DNA of 64,000 bases from Hymenobacter sp. H14-R3 (lineage in GTDB: Bacteria; Bacteroidota; Bacteroidia; Cytophagales; Hymenobacteraceae), in NCBI RefSeq assembly GCF_030063445.1, contig NZ_JASITD010000017.1:1-64000 (forward strand). Reading direction: 5' to 3'. The notes below the pieces were generated by a model. That model had not been told where the DNA came from. It saw nothing but the letters and a program-made list of their open reading frames with translations, and searched no databases. This document shows positions 42,940-56,700 of this stretch, piece by piece (position 1 is the first letter of the stretch; every line of letters begins with the position of its first letter). The translations under genes and the position numbers were made by a program.

Positions 42940-44092
42940 CCATATTACTTAACAAGCCCCGCTAAACTGTCCAGTTTTTGGGGAGTAGTACAGTCTGTTG
43001 GTCTAAAGCGAAAGGCTCGACCCGATTGGAGCGATTTGGAATCACCGCCTCAATGCCCTGTTCGGCGCAGTAAGCCCGGTTTTCGTCACTGTCATAGGCC
43101 GTATCGGCCAGTACTTTGCCTGGTTGCAGACCCGCCAGCAAGGGCAGCGTCTGGGGCGTGTCACCTGCCTGGCCCATCGTGGCAATCAGGCGCACGGCGT
43201 GCCCCTGCGCTTCGACACAGGCGTGAATCTTCGTGCTTACTCCCCCCTGGCTACGGCCCAGGCATTCGGTTTGGGGGTCGCTTTTTTTTGGCCCGCCGAA
43301 TGCTGATGGGCCCGCAGGATGGTCGCATCGAGCATCACCCAGGCTAAGTCGGGCGTTTGGACGGCGGCGAAGAGCCGCTCCCACACCCCTTTTTTAGCCA
43401 ATGGGCTAAAGCGTCTGCAAGCCGTATTAGACTTGCCGAAGCGCTCAGGCAAGTCGGCCCAGGGGCAGCCCGTGCGGGCAATCCAAAGCACTGCATTGAA
43501 AAACAAGCGATTATCTTTGGCCGTTACCCCACAATCACTGGCTTTGCCCGACAATTGGGGGCGAACCACCTCCCAGGTAATATCTGAAACTTCGTGACGA
43601 CGCATAAAGGTAAGTTAAAAACAAAGATATATTACCCGGCTTTATTGTCCTCACGCCTTAGTTGGGAAGACATTGCATTTCAGCTAAATAGAAGCCGTGC
43701 GTCGTTAAAAAAAGCAAAAAATATGCTTTACGAGGAAGGATATATTTGCAACCGTTATGGAGGTGGTATTCAGCTATTTAGCAGGTCAATAGATGTTTAC
43801 GAAAAAGAATACCGCAAAAGATTAAGTGAAAACTATCATGTTCATGGCATCATGACAACTCGTGCGGAGGTGTTGGTAGTAGAAATAGAATTGCCAAATC
43901 AGATAACAATTAGTCAGCTAAGGAAGGTAATTAGCTATGTGCAGGACGACTATTATTATCATTGGAACTATGGAATTGATGAGGGTAGTGCAGCTCTTTT
44001 TGAAAGAACTAACAACGTGAAGTTTGATTTTGAAAAGTTCGAGTATATTTTAGGGTAATGTGAATTCTGCAAAATGTGAAAAATGCCAAGTA

Positions 44093-44137
44093 AAAAAAGA
44101 AGCCCCGAAAGCGACTGCTTCCGGGGCTTCTTTTTTA
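44093..44137 (-). terminator. Terminator after gltD
   Basis: AAAAAAGAAGCCCCG pairs with CGGGGCTTCTTTTTT across a short loop with one bulge; T-tracts occur on both strands. It lies 13 nt past the gltD stop and also ends the split gene on the plus strand. Confidence 0.85.
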
Positions 44138-44149
44138 CCACCAAAACCC

Positions 44150-45619
44150 TCATCCAAACATCCCCACTGCGTTTTTGCTCGGCAAATTCGTCTTGCCCAT
44201 CAAAAACATATCGACCTGCCGGGCGGCCTCGCGGCCTTCCGAGATGGCCCAGACGACGAGCGACTGGCCGCGGCGCATGTCGCCGGCCACGAACACGCCG
44301 GGGAGGTTGGTGTGGTAGGTGGTTTCGGGGGCGTGCACGTTGCCGCGCTCATCCAACTCTACGCCTAGTTGGCTGAGCAGGCCGCCGTTGGCAGGGCCGG
44401 TGAAGCCCAGGGCCAGCAGCACCAGCTGGCACGGGATTTCGCGGTCGGAGCCGGGCACTTCCTCGAAGCGCACGCGGCGGCCCAGGTCGTCGGTTTCCCA
44501 GGTTACGTCGCTCACGAGCAGGGCGCGCACCTGGCCGGTTGAGTCGCCGAGGAAGGCCTTGGTGTTCACGCCCCAGTAGCGCTGGCAGCCCTCTTCGTGC
44601 GAGCTGCTGGTGCGGAATACGGTGGGGTAGAGCGGCCAGGGCGTGTGAGCGGGGCGCTCTTCGCCGGGCTGGTGCATCATGGCAAACTGCGCTACTGATT
44701 TGGCTTGCTGGCGGTTAGCCGTGCCTACGCAGTCGGAGCCCGTATCGCCGCTGCCAATCACCACCACGTCGCGACCATCGGCTAGGATGTGCTCGCTGTC
44801 CAGGGGCGTGTCGCTCACGCGGCGGTTTTGCTGCGTGAGGTACTCCATGGCGTAGTGAATGCCCTTGAGGTCGCGGCCGGGCAGGGGCAGCTCGCGCGGG
44901 GCCGAGGCGCCGCCGGCCAGTACCACCGTATCGAAGGTGCGGCGCAGTTCGTCGGCCGAGATATCGCGGCCGATTTCGACGTTGTAGCGGAAGGTGACGC
45001 CGGCCGCTTCAAGCAGTTGGATGCGGCGCTCAATCACCCATTTTTCGAGCTTGAAATCAGGCACCCCGTAGCGCATGAGGCCGCCCGCGTGCGGGTCGCG
45101 CTCAAACACCGTGACCGTGTGGCCGGCCTCGGTGAGCTGCGCCGCCACGGCCAGGCCGGCCGGGCCGGAGCCGACGACGGCCACCGTTTTGCCGGTTTTG
45201 AGCACCGGCGCGGTGGGCTGCACGTAGCCCTTCTCGAAGGCAATTTCAATGATGTGCTTCTCGATTTCCTCAATGGCCACTGGCGCGCTGTGGATACTCA
45301 GCACGCAGGCCGACTCGCACGGCGCAGGGCAGATGCGGCCCGTAAACTCGGGAAAATTGTTGGTGGCCGAGAGGATATCGTAGGCCTCGCGCCAATCTTG
45401 CCGGTACACCGCCTCGTTGAACTCGGGGATGATGTTGCCCAGTGGACAGCCTGCGTGACAGAAGGGTACGCCGCAGTTCATGCAGCGGGCGGCCTGGTGG
45501 TGCAGCTCCTTCTCGGGGTAGAGGCCGATGAATTCCTGGTAGTGCCCTACGCGCTCGGTCGGGGCCGCTTTGGGCGGCGCGGTGCGCGGGTATTCTTTGA
45601 AGCCGGTGATGTTGCCCAT
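44150..45619 (-). CDS. gltD: Glutamate synthase (NADPH) small subunit
   Basis: 489 residues. The beta subunit of GOGAT takes electrons from NADPH and passes them to GltB for glutamate formation from glutamine and 2-oxoglutarate. The N-terminal iron-sulfur Cys pattern is [18 protein letters not shown] and [16 protein letters not shown]. The FAD site is [17 protein letters not shown], the NADPH site is [17 protein letters not shown], and the closing [19 protein letters not shown] is typical. It follows gltB on the same strand, but about 690 bp with a small bracketed ORF separate them. Confidence 0.97.
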   Translation of the reverse strand: MGNITGFKEYPRTAPPKAAPTERVGHYQEFIGLYPEKELHHQAARCMNCGVPFCHAGCPLGNIIPEFNEAVYRQDWREAYDILSATNNFPEFTGRICPAPCESACVLSIHSAPVAIEEIEKHIIEIAFEKGYVQPTAPVLKTGKTVAVVGSGPAGLAVAAQLTEAGHTVTVFERDPHAGGLMRYGVPDFKLEKWVIERRIQLLEAAGVTFRYNVEIGRDISADELRRTFDTVVLAGGASAPRELPLPGRDLKGIHYAMEYLTQQNRRVSDTPLDSEHILADGRDVVVIGSGDTGSDCVGTANRQQAKSVAQFAMMHQPGEERPAHTPWPLYPTVFRTSSSHEEGCQRYWGVNTKAFLGDSTGQVRALLVSDVTWETDDLGRRVRFEEVPGSDREIPCQLVLLALGFTGPANGGLLSQLGVELDERGNVHAPETTYHTNLPGVFVAGDMRRGQSLVVWAISEGREAARQVDMFLMGKTNLPSKNAVGMFG

Positions 45620-45625
45620 GTGTGC

Positions 45626-46306
45626 AGCCCCACCCCCCGGCCCCCTCCCCTGCGGGGGAGGGGGAGCCTAGGCGGCGAGATGAATTAGAGTAGTCGTGAA
45701 AATTGAGTACTTGTGTAGTCAGAAGTTTCTAAGAAACGTCATGCTGAGCTTGCTGAAGCATCTCTACCGCACTGGCGCAGGGTATTTAGAGAAGACTTCA
45801 GCACAATTGTAAACTTTGCCATTTGAGTCCTTTAATTCTGGCTGACAGCGAATATCTATAACATCCATTCTGTCACTCAAACGCTCTACAAAGATTTTAT
45901 ATGAATTCACAGCTTCTACAGGAATGTTTTCATGCTGAAGCATATCAAAAAACTGCATGCGAAAATCAAAAAGCGATGCTTCAAATGCTGTGTTTTGAGC
46001 TGGCTGCAACCTCGTATTTAATACATCCAGTTCTAGTCGAATCATGTTATTTTGTAGAGACAATCTATGTAAAACAGTACTAGTGTATTCTTGTCCAATA
46101 TGCCCTAGGGTACTGAAATATGAATGAGCTGCGTTGTGGCTAATCGCCCTGAGCTTCTTAAGTTTCATTACAGTTGAGCATTGCAGTTTTAAAGATATAG
46201 AGAACAAATAACGAACCTGATAAGATGCTTCGGCAAGCTCAGCATGACAATATATCGTGCCGCCGTGGCTCCCCCTCCCCCGCAGGGGAGGGGGCCGGGG
46301 GTGGGG

Positions 46307-46308
<2 letters not shown>
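45626..46308. repeat. Nested inverted repeats bracketing a small ORF between gltB and gltD
   Basis: The outer pair, 45626-45668 and 46268-46308, is a C/G-rich inverted repeat (core CCCCTCCCCTGCGGGGGAGG), near-identical over about 42 bp. The inner pair, 45738-45763 and 46223-46248, is GTCATGCTGAGCTTGCTGAA and onward, 26 bp with one difference. The ORF between starts and stops close to the inner arms; its TAG begins one base from the left arm. Confidence 0.8.
45764..46168 (-). CDS. Small hypothetical protein inserted between gltB and gltD
   Basis: About 134 residues from an ATG at 46168 (MKLKKLRAISHNAAHSYFST); the frame continues up to 46207. It is clearly more AT-rich than the glt genes. The N-terminal AISHNAAHSYFSTLGHIG segment looks like a real fold start; the C-terminus ends in CAEVFSKYPAPVR. 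I recognise no family. It lies between two nested sets of inverted repeats, which suggests it arrived as a small mobile cassette. Transcription may be read-through from gltB. Confidence 0.55.
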   Translation of the reverse strand: MKLKKLRAISHNAAHSYFSTLGHIGQEYTSTVLHRLSLQNNMIRLELDVLNTRLQPAQNTAFEASLFDFRMQFFDMLQHENIPVEAVNSYKIFVERLSDRMDVIDIRCQPELKDSNGKVYNCAEVFSKYPAPVR

Positions 46309-50809
<4,501 letters not shown>

Positions 50810-50853
50810 AATCAAGTAGTAATGAGCAATAAGCAAGGAGCAATGGGGCGGAT

Positions 50854-50931
50854 GTAGCGTGGACGCTGCGAGTCCGCGCGTGCTATCGGCCGGCTGCCTA
50901 CCCACGCGCGGACTCGCAGAGCCCACGCTAC
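50854..50931. repeat. REP-like palindrome upstream of gltB
   Basis: Arms 50854-50882 (GTAGCGTGGACGCTGCGAGT...) and 50903-50931 are complementary with three differences. It lies in the 349-bp gap between the gltB start and the end of the dead ureG, next to a proposed inversion joint. No gene or RNA was recognised in the rest of 50810-51158. Confidence 0.65.
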
Positions 50932-51158
50932 GAGCAAGCGGACCGGGCACGGCTTCGCGGCGCTGGCCCCAAGCTGCTTTCGAGAAAGCAGCGAGGCTAG
51001 TGCCGAAAATCGGCATCCGTGATGGGTGGGGGAGGGGGGAGAGGGCAGAAGAGAAGCGCAAGCTAACAAAGTCAGCCGTTGCCGGGGCAGTTTGGCGCAG
51101 TGGGTGCGCAAACCGAAGAGTAAGATACGCCGCCGCTGGCAAACAGCAGCCTACGTAG

Positions 51159-51912
51159 CTAGCGTCGGTCTTCGCACACGGCGGCCAGGGCGCGGGCCCG
51201 GGCCGAGTGAATGTGCGCAATGATGGTGGCTAAGTTATGGCCGTCGGAGGCACGGGCAAACGCGAAGGGCCCGTCGCCGCGCATTTTTTTTGAGTCGCGG
51301 TCCATTACTCCCAGGTCGGCCTTCACCAGCGGGGCTAGGTCTATCTTGTTGATAACCAGTAAATCGGACTGCGTAATGCCGGGCCCGCCCTTGCGCGGAA
51401 TTTTGTCGCCGCCCGATACATCAATGACGTAAATGGAGTAATCGACCAGCTCGCGGCTGAAGTGGGCGGCCAGGTTGTCGCCGCCGCTCTCCACGAATAG
51501 GTAATCGTTTTGATTAGCAAAGCGTTGCATCAGCCCTTCGAGCGCGTCCGTGTTCAGCTAAATGTCTTCGCGGCTGGCAGCGTGGGGGCAGCCGCCGGTT
51601 TCGACGCCCACGATGCGGTCGGCGGTGAGGGCGCTCTCGCAAATTAAAAACTCGGCATCCTCGCGGGTAATAATATCGTTGGTAACCACGCCGAGGCGGT
51701 AGCCGGCGCGTAGGTTTTCGCACAACGTCTTGAGCAGCGCCGTTTTAACCAGTGCCCACCGGCCCGCCGATGCCCACGGTAAAGGCGCGCTTGCGAAAGT
51801 TGCGGGAGGGCCGCCGCCGCCGCGTTTCGCGGGCCGCAAAGTCGCCGGGCGACGCCAGGGCCTAGTGGCTGTGGCCGTGCAGGAGGAGGGCGATTTTGTC
51901 GACGAAAGCCAT
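51159..51912 (-). pseudogene. ureG: Urease accessory GTPase UreG, broken by three lesions
   Basis: UreG is the GTPase that delivers nickel to urease. The sequence starts at ATG 51912 with [14 protein letters not shown], the His-rich N-terminus, then meets TAG at 51862-51864. It reopens to the P-loop [12 protein letters not shown], where an extra base (about 51747) shifts the frame before [28 protein letters not shown] and [16 protein letters not shown] follow, then TAG at 51558-51560, then [39 protein letters not shown] and VINKIDLAP to the stop at 51159. Two nonsense codons and one frameshift rule out a working protein. Confidence 0.92.
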
Positions 51913-51980
51913 CTAGGGAGTAGTTAGATTATTAGAGAAGCGTTGGTGCAACAAGCTGCTTGGTAAGATAAAAACTTGTA

Positions 51981-52805
51981 TTACAAGGCTTTAGGCAGAG
52001 CTAATAGCTTGTCTTTCAGTTCCTGCGTTAAGGCGGGAGCTAGCTCGGCGAATTCCCAGAGCCGCATGGGGGCAACCTGGGTGTGCTCGACGGGACACCA
52101 GGCAATTGCCGCGTAGGTCAGCAGAGCTTGTTGCGCGTTTTCTATTTCATTCAGGCTAGTGTAGAGCCGCGCCGCACTGAGGTGGTGGTCTTCAAGGCGG
52201 ATACTGCTGGCATACGCCCGGTAGTAACGTAGCGCCTCTGCCGTAGCGGCGGCCTGGAACAAGAAATGTAGCAGGTATTCGGCACCGGCCGTGCTGTCGA
52301 ACGTAAGCTTTGGGCGGTACTGGTGCAGTTGCGCCGCAAATGATTCCAATGGCTGGCCAGTTGCCAAGAGGGGCAGTGGTTCGGGTTCGATGGGCAGGTT
52401 TTGCTTGCCGGCGAGCCTTTTTAGGTGTTGCGCGACCTGGTAGCGATAAAAGCTCAGGCTATGGGCCGGGAGTTCCAGCTTTTCTTTTTCGGCCAGGAAG
52501 CCCGTGAGGAAATCCCGAGCTCGTTCTACGTTGTTACTCAGGATTGCCGCGCTCGAATACGCAAACAGGTGCTCAGTCAATACATTGCCCGCATACCACT
52601 GCGTATCAAATGCAATTGCCTGCTCATCCCAAATCATTGCGTCTGCAAAATGACCTTTGAAGTAGCTGATTTCCGCTTTAGCCGAAGCTTTTTGCGGCTC
52701 GAAGCCATCAATACTATCTAGCTGTGCTAAGCCACTCTCCAACTGTCCATTGCGGATTGCTTTGAAAGCTACCTGTAATTTTTTGGGAATCTTCACAACG
52801 CTCAT
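51981..52805 (-). CDS. Hypothetical helical-repeat protein between ureG and ureF
   Basis: 274 residues, soluble and mostly helical; short repeated helix pairs (QLESGLAQLDSIDGFEPQKA, ALRYYRAYASSI, AARLYTSLNEIENAQQALLT) suggest TPR-like repeats, but no catalytic motif is visible. It lies between the dead ureG and ureF on the same strand, which is not a normal place for such a gene. It may have been inserted into the decaying operon, or the order reflects rearrangement. The frame is intact. Confidence 0.65.
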   Translation of the reverse strand: MSVVKIPKKLQVAFKAIRNGQLESGLAQLDSIDGFEPQKASAKAEISYFKGHFADAMIWDEQAIAFDTQWYAGNVLTEHLFAYSSAAILSNNVERARDFLTGFLAEKEKLELPAHSLSFYRYQVAQHLKRLAGKQNLPIEPEPLPLLATGQPLESFAAQLHQYRPKLTFDSTAGAEYLLHFLFQAAATAEALRYYRAYASSIRLEDHHLSAARLYTSLNEIENAQQALLTYAAIAWCPVEHTQVAPMRLWEFAELAPALTQELKDKLLALPKAL

Positions 52806-52826
52806 CCGCCAATTTTGAATAATGCG

Positions 52827-53480
52827 CTAACACTGAACTAGCCACGAATAAATAGCCTCGTGCAGCAGCTGGGCCACATCGAGCAGCACGGTGCAGCGCG
52901 CGGCCTCGGTGTGGGGCCGAATATCCGCTGCGCTCAGCAAATTCTCAAACACGCCGTAAAAATTGTGTTGCAGCCGGTGCTCGGCCATCGGCCCGGTGAA
53001 GCCCAGGCGGATGGCCGCGCTCAGCCGGTTGCGCAGGGCCAGGTGCAGGTAAGTAGCCTGAATAGCAGCTGGTTTGAAGCCGACCCGACCCAGGGTCAGG
53101 CCGAACAGCGGGGCGAAATGCGCGGGCAGTTGCTGCCGCGTTAGTTCTGCGCCCAGGTCAGCCAGCCCGGCTACTGGGTAAAACGAGTCGAGCAGCTTGA
53201 GCCAGCTCTTGCTCTGCGTGAGACTGGCGCGGTGTAGCGCGGGCGCGAGCAGCTGGGCATCGTACTCGGCGAGTATGATTGCTAACTCATTGCAGGGTAA
53301 TAAGGTAGCCGAAGTACTAAACGGCAGCTCAGAGCTAGCTGCTTGCTGAAGAAAGGAGTAGAGATAGGACCGAAACTCGGTTTCGGTGCGGAGCAGGCCG
53401 AAGGTGAGGCTGCTTTCCAGGCCGTAGGAGTAGGCGAAGGAGCCGGTGGGCAGGCTACGCACCAGCGGTAGAGTGTTCAT
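52827..53480 (-). CDS. ureF: Urease accessory protein UreF, probably a relic
   Basis: 217 residues. UreF bridges UreD and UreG in nickel loading. SLPTGSFAYSYGLESSLTFG is the UreF N-terminal signature, and AIRLGFTGPMAEHRLQHNFY and HTEAARCTVLLDVAQLLHEA fit the rest. The first residues are odd: the usual LLQLADS-type lead with its conserved Asp is replaced by TLPLVR, so the 5' end looks eroded. No internal stop is present. Because ureA, ureD and ureG are broken and ureB, C and E are absent, it has no obvious partners and is likely on its way to loss. ATG 53480 is the most family-like start. Confidence 0.75.
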   Translation of the reverse strand: MNTLPLVRSLPTGSFAYSYGLESSLTFGLLRTETEFRSYLYSFLQQAASSELPFSTSATLLPCNELAIILAEYDAQLLAPALHRASLTQSKSWLKLLDSFYPVAGLADLGAELTRQQLPAHFAPLFGLTLGRVGFKPAAIQATYLHLALRNRLSAAIRLGFTGPMAEHRLQHNFYGVFENLLSAADIRPHTEAARCTVLLDVAQLLHEAIYSWLVQC

Positions 53481-53699
53481 GCCCAGTGCTGCTGGTGCCA
53501 GGAACTGTTGAGCTACAACGAACCTGGTAGCTGGGCACCCAACTGGGCGTAAGCGCAACATTAACCTGCGGGCCTATATTTGGCCGCCAGCCGCTAGCGG
53601 CAGGTGCCGGTTGGCTTGGCCTGCCGGAGGAACACCGGGCGGAGGGTTAGCATGCCGAGTAAAAATGTAAACAACTTACTATTAGATAATTATACCACG

Positions 53700-53707
53700 T
53701 AAATTTG
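53700..53707 (+). promoter_or_regulatory. -7 element TAAATTTG upstream of the multi-PAS kinase
   Basis: This exact TAnnTTTG match lies 85 nt before the ATG at 53793, in an AT-rich stretch. The remainder of the 312-bp gap 53481-53792 shows no other gene or repeat. Confidence 0.45.
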
Positions 53708-53792
53708 CCTGAGTACTGGGTACGCCCTGCGCCGTAGAGGAGGCAGTGCTGCCTGCTTTGTGCTTATCCAACGCTGGCTCTTGGGCTGCGCC

Positions 53793-56700
53793 ATGACTTC
53801 TCCCATCCTTCCTACGCCGGCCGAACTGGCCCTGCCCGCCGCGCTGGTGGACGCCCTGCATGATGGCGTGGTGCAGCTGCGGCCCGTGTATGCCGCGGCC
53901 AGTGATACCACTATAACCGACTTTGCTTTTGTGCGGCTCAACCCGGCCGCCCGGCGCCTGCTGGGGCTGCCCGGGCAGCCAGCCGGCACGCTACTGGCCC
54001 CCGCGCCCGGGGCGCCGGCACTGCTGGCCCTTTGCCAGGCGGCCTGGGCAGCCCCCAGCGCGCCGCCCAGCCCCGAAGCCTACCAGGATGCAAGCGGCGG
54101 CCACTGGCGCGCAACCGCCCAGCGCCAGGAAGCGCACCTGGTGCTGCTGTTTACGCAAGTGCCCACCCCGGCGGCCCCGCGCTACGAAATGTATGAGCAC
54201 GCGCCGGCCGCCATATGCGTGCTGCGCGGGCCGCAGCACGCGTACGAATACTGCAATGTGGCTTACCAGGAGTTGTTTCCGGGCCGCCCGCTGCTGGGCC
54301 GCGGCATGGCCGAAGCGCTGCCCGAGCTGGTGGCACAGGGCTTTTTGGAACCGCTGAACCGGGTGTATGCCACCGGGGCCACATACGCCAGCACGGAGGT
54401 GCCGCTGGTAGTAGCCACGCCGCCCGGCTCGCCGCCGACGCGCTACGTCAACTTCACCTACCAGCCCTATCGCGAGCAGGGCCAGGTAATAGGCATCACC
54501 GTTTTTGCCTTCGACGTGACGGAGCAGGTGCTGGCCCACCGCGCCCACGAGGCGCAATGGGGCGAGTGGCAGCGCCTGTTTGGGCAGGCCCCGGTAGCCA
54601 TTGCCGTGTTGCAGGGCCCGCACCACGTGGTGCAAATGGCCAATGCGGCGGCCTGCGCCCACTGGGGCCTTCGGCCCGCGCAGGTGCTGGGCCGGCCCTT
54701 GCGCGAGGCGCTGCCCCCCGCACTGCACCAGGAGCTGGAGCCTGTGCTAACCGGGGTGCTGGCCAGCGGTAAGCCGCACGTGGCCCGCGAGCTGCCCACG
54801 CCGCAGCATCCGCCCGGCCACCAGAGGCAGGCGTTCTGGGACCGTACTTGCCAGCCTTATTACGACCTTGCTGGCCGCCCGGCGGGCATAACGCTGGTAG
54901 CCACCGACGTGAGCCAGCAGGTAGCCGCCCGCCGCCAGGTGCAGGAGCTGAATGAGGAGCTGCACGCCTTTAACGAGGAGCTGAGCACCAGCTACCATAA
55001 GCTAACCACTGCCCAGCATGAGCTGCACCTGCTCAACCAGGAGCTGGCGGCCGGCGTGGCCGAGGCGCAGTGGGCCCGGGCTGAGGCCGAGCGCCAGCGC
55101 CAGCGCCTGGAACGGTTGTTCCGGCAGTCGCCGGTGGCCATCTGTATTCTCGATGGGCCCGAACTGGTGCACGAGCTGGTGAATCCCGTGTACCAGCAAT
55201 TCTTTCCGGGCAAGCCCCTGCTGGGGCTGTCGCTGGCCGCCGCGCACCCCGGCGTAGACGAGCAGGCCGTGATGGGCCTGCTGCGCAACGTGTACGACAC
55301 GGGCGGCACCTACGAGGGCCGCGAAGTGCACATGCAAATGCCCCGCGCCCCCAGCCGGCAGCTGGAAGACTGCTACTTCGACTGCCTCTACCAGGCGCGC
55401 CGCAACGAGCACGGGGCCGTAGACGGCGTGCTCATCTTTGCCACTGAGGTGACGGCGCAGGTGCTGGCCCGCCAGCAGGTGCAGCAGCTCAACCACGAGC
55501 TCGAAACCCGCGTGCAGGAGCGCACCCGCGAGGCCCAGGCCGCCCGCGCCGAGGCCGAAGCCCAGCGCCGGCAGCTCCAGGCCATCATCCAGCAGGCCCC
55601 TGTGCCCATTGGCTACGTAGAGGGCCCCGAGCTGCGCCTGATAGCCTTTAATGCCACGGCGGGCGAGGTGTGGGGCTGCCTCCCGCATGAGCTGCTGGGC
55701 CGCCCCCTGCTGGAGGCCCTGCCCCAGCTGCAAGGCAAAGGGTTTGACCAGCTGCTGCACCGGGTAGTGCGCACGCGCACGCCCCTGCGGGGCCAGGAAA
55801 CGGAGCTGCTGGTGCACCGCGCCGGCAAGCTGGAAACCGGCTACTTCAACTTTGTGTACCAGCCCGTGCTCGACGAGCAGAACCAGGTAACGGGGGTGCT
55901 AACCATTGCCAGCGACGTAACGGAGCAGGTATTGGCCCGCCGCCAGGTGCAGCGGCTCAACCAGGAGCTGGAGTGCCGCGTGGCCGCCGGCGTAGCCGCG
56001 GCCCAGCGGGCCCAGGCCACCGCCGAGCGCCAGCGCCAGCGCCTGGAGCGCTTTTTTGAGCAAGCCCCGGCGGCCGTGTGCGTGTTCGATGGGCCCAACC
56101 TGGTGTTTGAGCTCGTGAACCCTGGCTTGCAGCGGCTGTTTCATACCCGCCCGCTGCTGGGGCTGCCGCTGCTGGTGGCCCTGCCCGAGCTGGCTGGCCA
56201 GCCCGTGTGGCAGCAGCTGCAACGGGTGTATGCCACCGGCGAAACGCACGAGGAAACCCGCGCGCGCGTACCGCTGGTGCAGCAGCCCGGCGGCCCGGCA
56301 GTCGAGTTTTACTTTCAGTACGTGCAGCAGGCGCGCTACGACGAGCACGGCCGCATCGACGGGGTGCTGCTGTTTGCCCTCGATATTACGGCCCAGGTGC
56401 GGGTGCAGCAGCACGCTGAAGCCTTGCAGGTCGAAGTGCTGGCCGCCGTGCAGCGCCGGGCCCAGGAGCGCGAAACCTACTACCAGGTATTTGCCCAAAC
56501 GCCAGCCGTGGTGGCCCTCATGTATGGGCCCGAGTTTCGGTGCGACTACGTGAATGAAGCGTGTGTGCAGCTGTTTCCCGGCCGCGAGCTGCGGGGCCGC
56601 CGCATAGCCGATGCCCTTCCCGAAACGGTGCCGCAGGGCTTTTTTACGCTGGTAGCGGAGGTATACGCAACGGGCGAAGCCTTTTCGGGCACCGAACTGC

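Larger units (their letters stand above)
41758..42992 (+). mobile_element. IS3-family insertion sequence, complete
   Basis: 1235 bp. The ends TGTAGTACTCCCCAAAAACT and, inverted at the right, TGTACTACTCCCCAAAAACT match over 26 bp with one difference and begin with the TG of IS3 elements. A GTC target duplication is at 41755-41757 and 42993-42995. Removing it restores the DQQTYRQ reading of the IS5-family transposase. orfA and orfB are intact with an A8 slippage site, so it may still be active. Confidence 0.92.
41616..43605 (-). pseudogene. IS5-family transposase, two frames, split by an IS3-family element
   Basis: The N-terminal part (43605 to about 43280) reads MRRHEVSDITWEVVRPQLSG, ARTGCPWADLPERFGKSN and VMLDATILRAHQHSAGQKK, with the first catalytic Asp. 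At an A8 run (43282-43289) a frame change leads to GRSQGGVSTKIHACVEAQGH and VLADTAYDSDENRAYC, the second Asp region, as expected for programmed frameshifting in this group. Beyond the inserted IS, YRQRKKIEHFSGRLKQYRRL (41720-41755 region) supplies the C-terminal Glu region and ends at TAA 41616. The protein can no longer be made whole. Confidence 0.85.
41594..43658 (-). mobile_element. IS5-family (IS427-like) insertion sequence, interrupted
   Basis: Inverted ends AGGCGTGAGGACAAT (41594-41608) and ATTGTCCTCACGCCT (43644-43658) are flanked by TA on both sides, with outer bases fitting a YTAR target. Removing the inner IS3-family element and its 3-bp duplication leaves about 827 bp, typical of this group. 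The transposase is on the minus strand. The element destroyed the small HTH-like gene and was later itself hit by the IS3-family element. Confidence 0.85.
41539..44058 (+). pseudogene. Small HTH-like gene split by the IS5-family element
   Basis: The first part is 41539-41593 (TKLENKIMKLVKASDG) and the second 43661-44058. If the element and one TA copy are removed, the frame joins exactly as DGTSWEDIAFQLNRSRASLK and runs to TAA 44058, giving 150 residues. The early part looks like a helix-turn-helix (SWEDIAFQLNRSRASLKKAK), followed by an alpha/beta region. The two parts share AT-rich composition unlike the neighbours, a hint of acquired DNA. I recognise no family. The protein is not made intact unless the element leaves precisely. 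Confidence 0.75.

Noticed and set aside
45901..46083. 60-codon plus-strand frame between gltD and gltB
   Set aside because: It lies antisense inside the better-supported minus-strand ORF of the repeat-bracketed cassette.
50810..51220. N-terminal extension of gltB to 51220
   Set aside because: The extra 137 residues run through a REP-like palindrome and the ureG end and do not resemble GltB; the Cys nucleophile lies 16 residues after ATG 50809.
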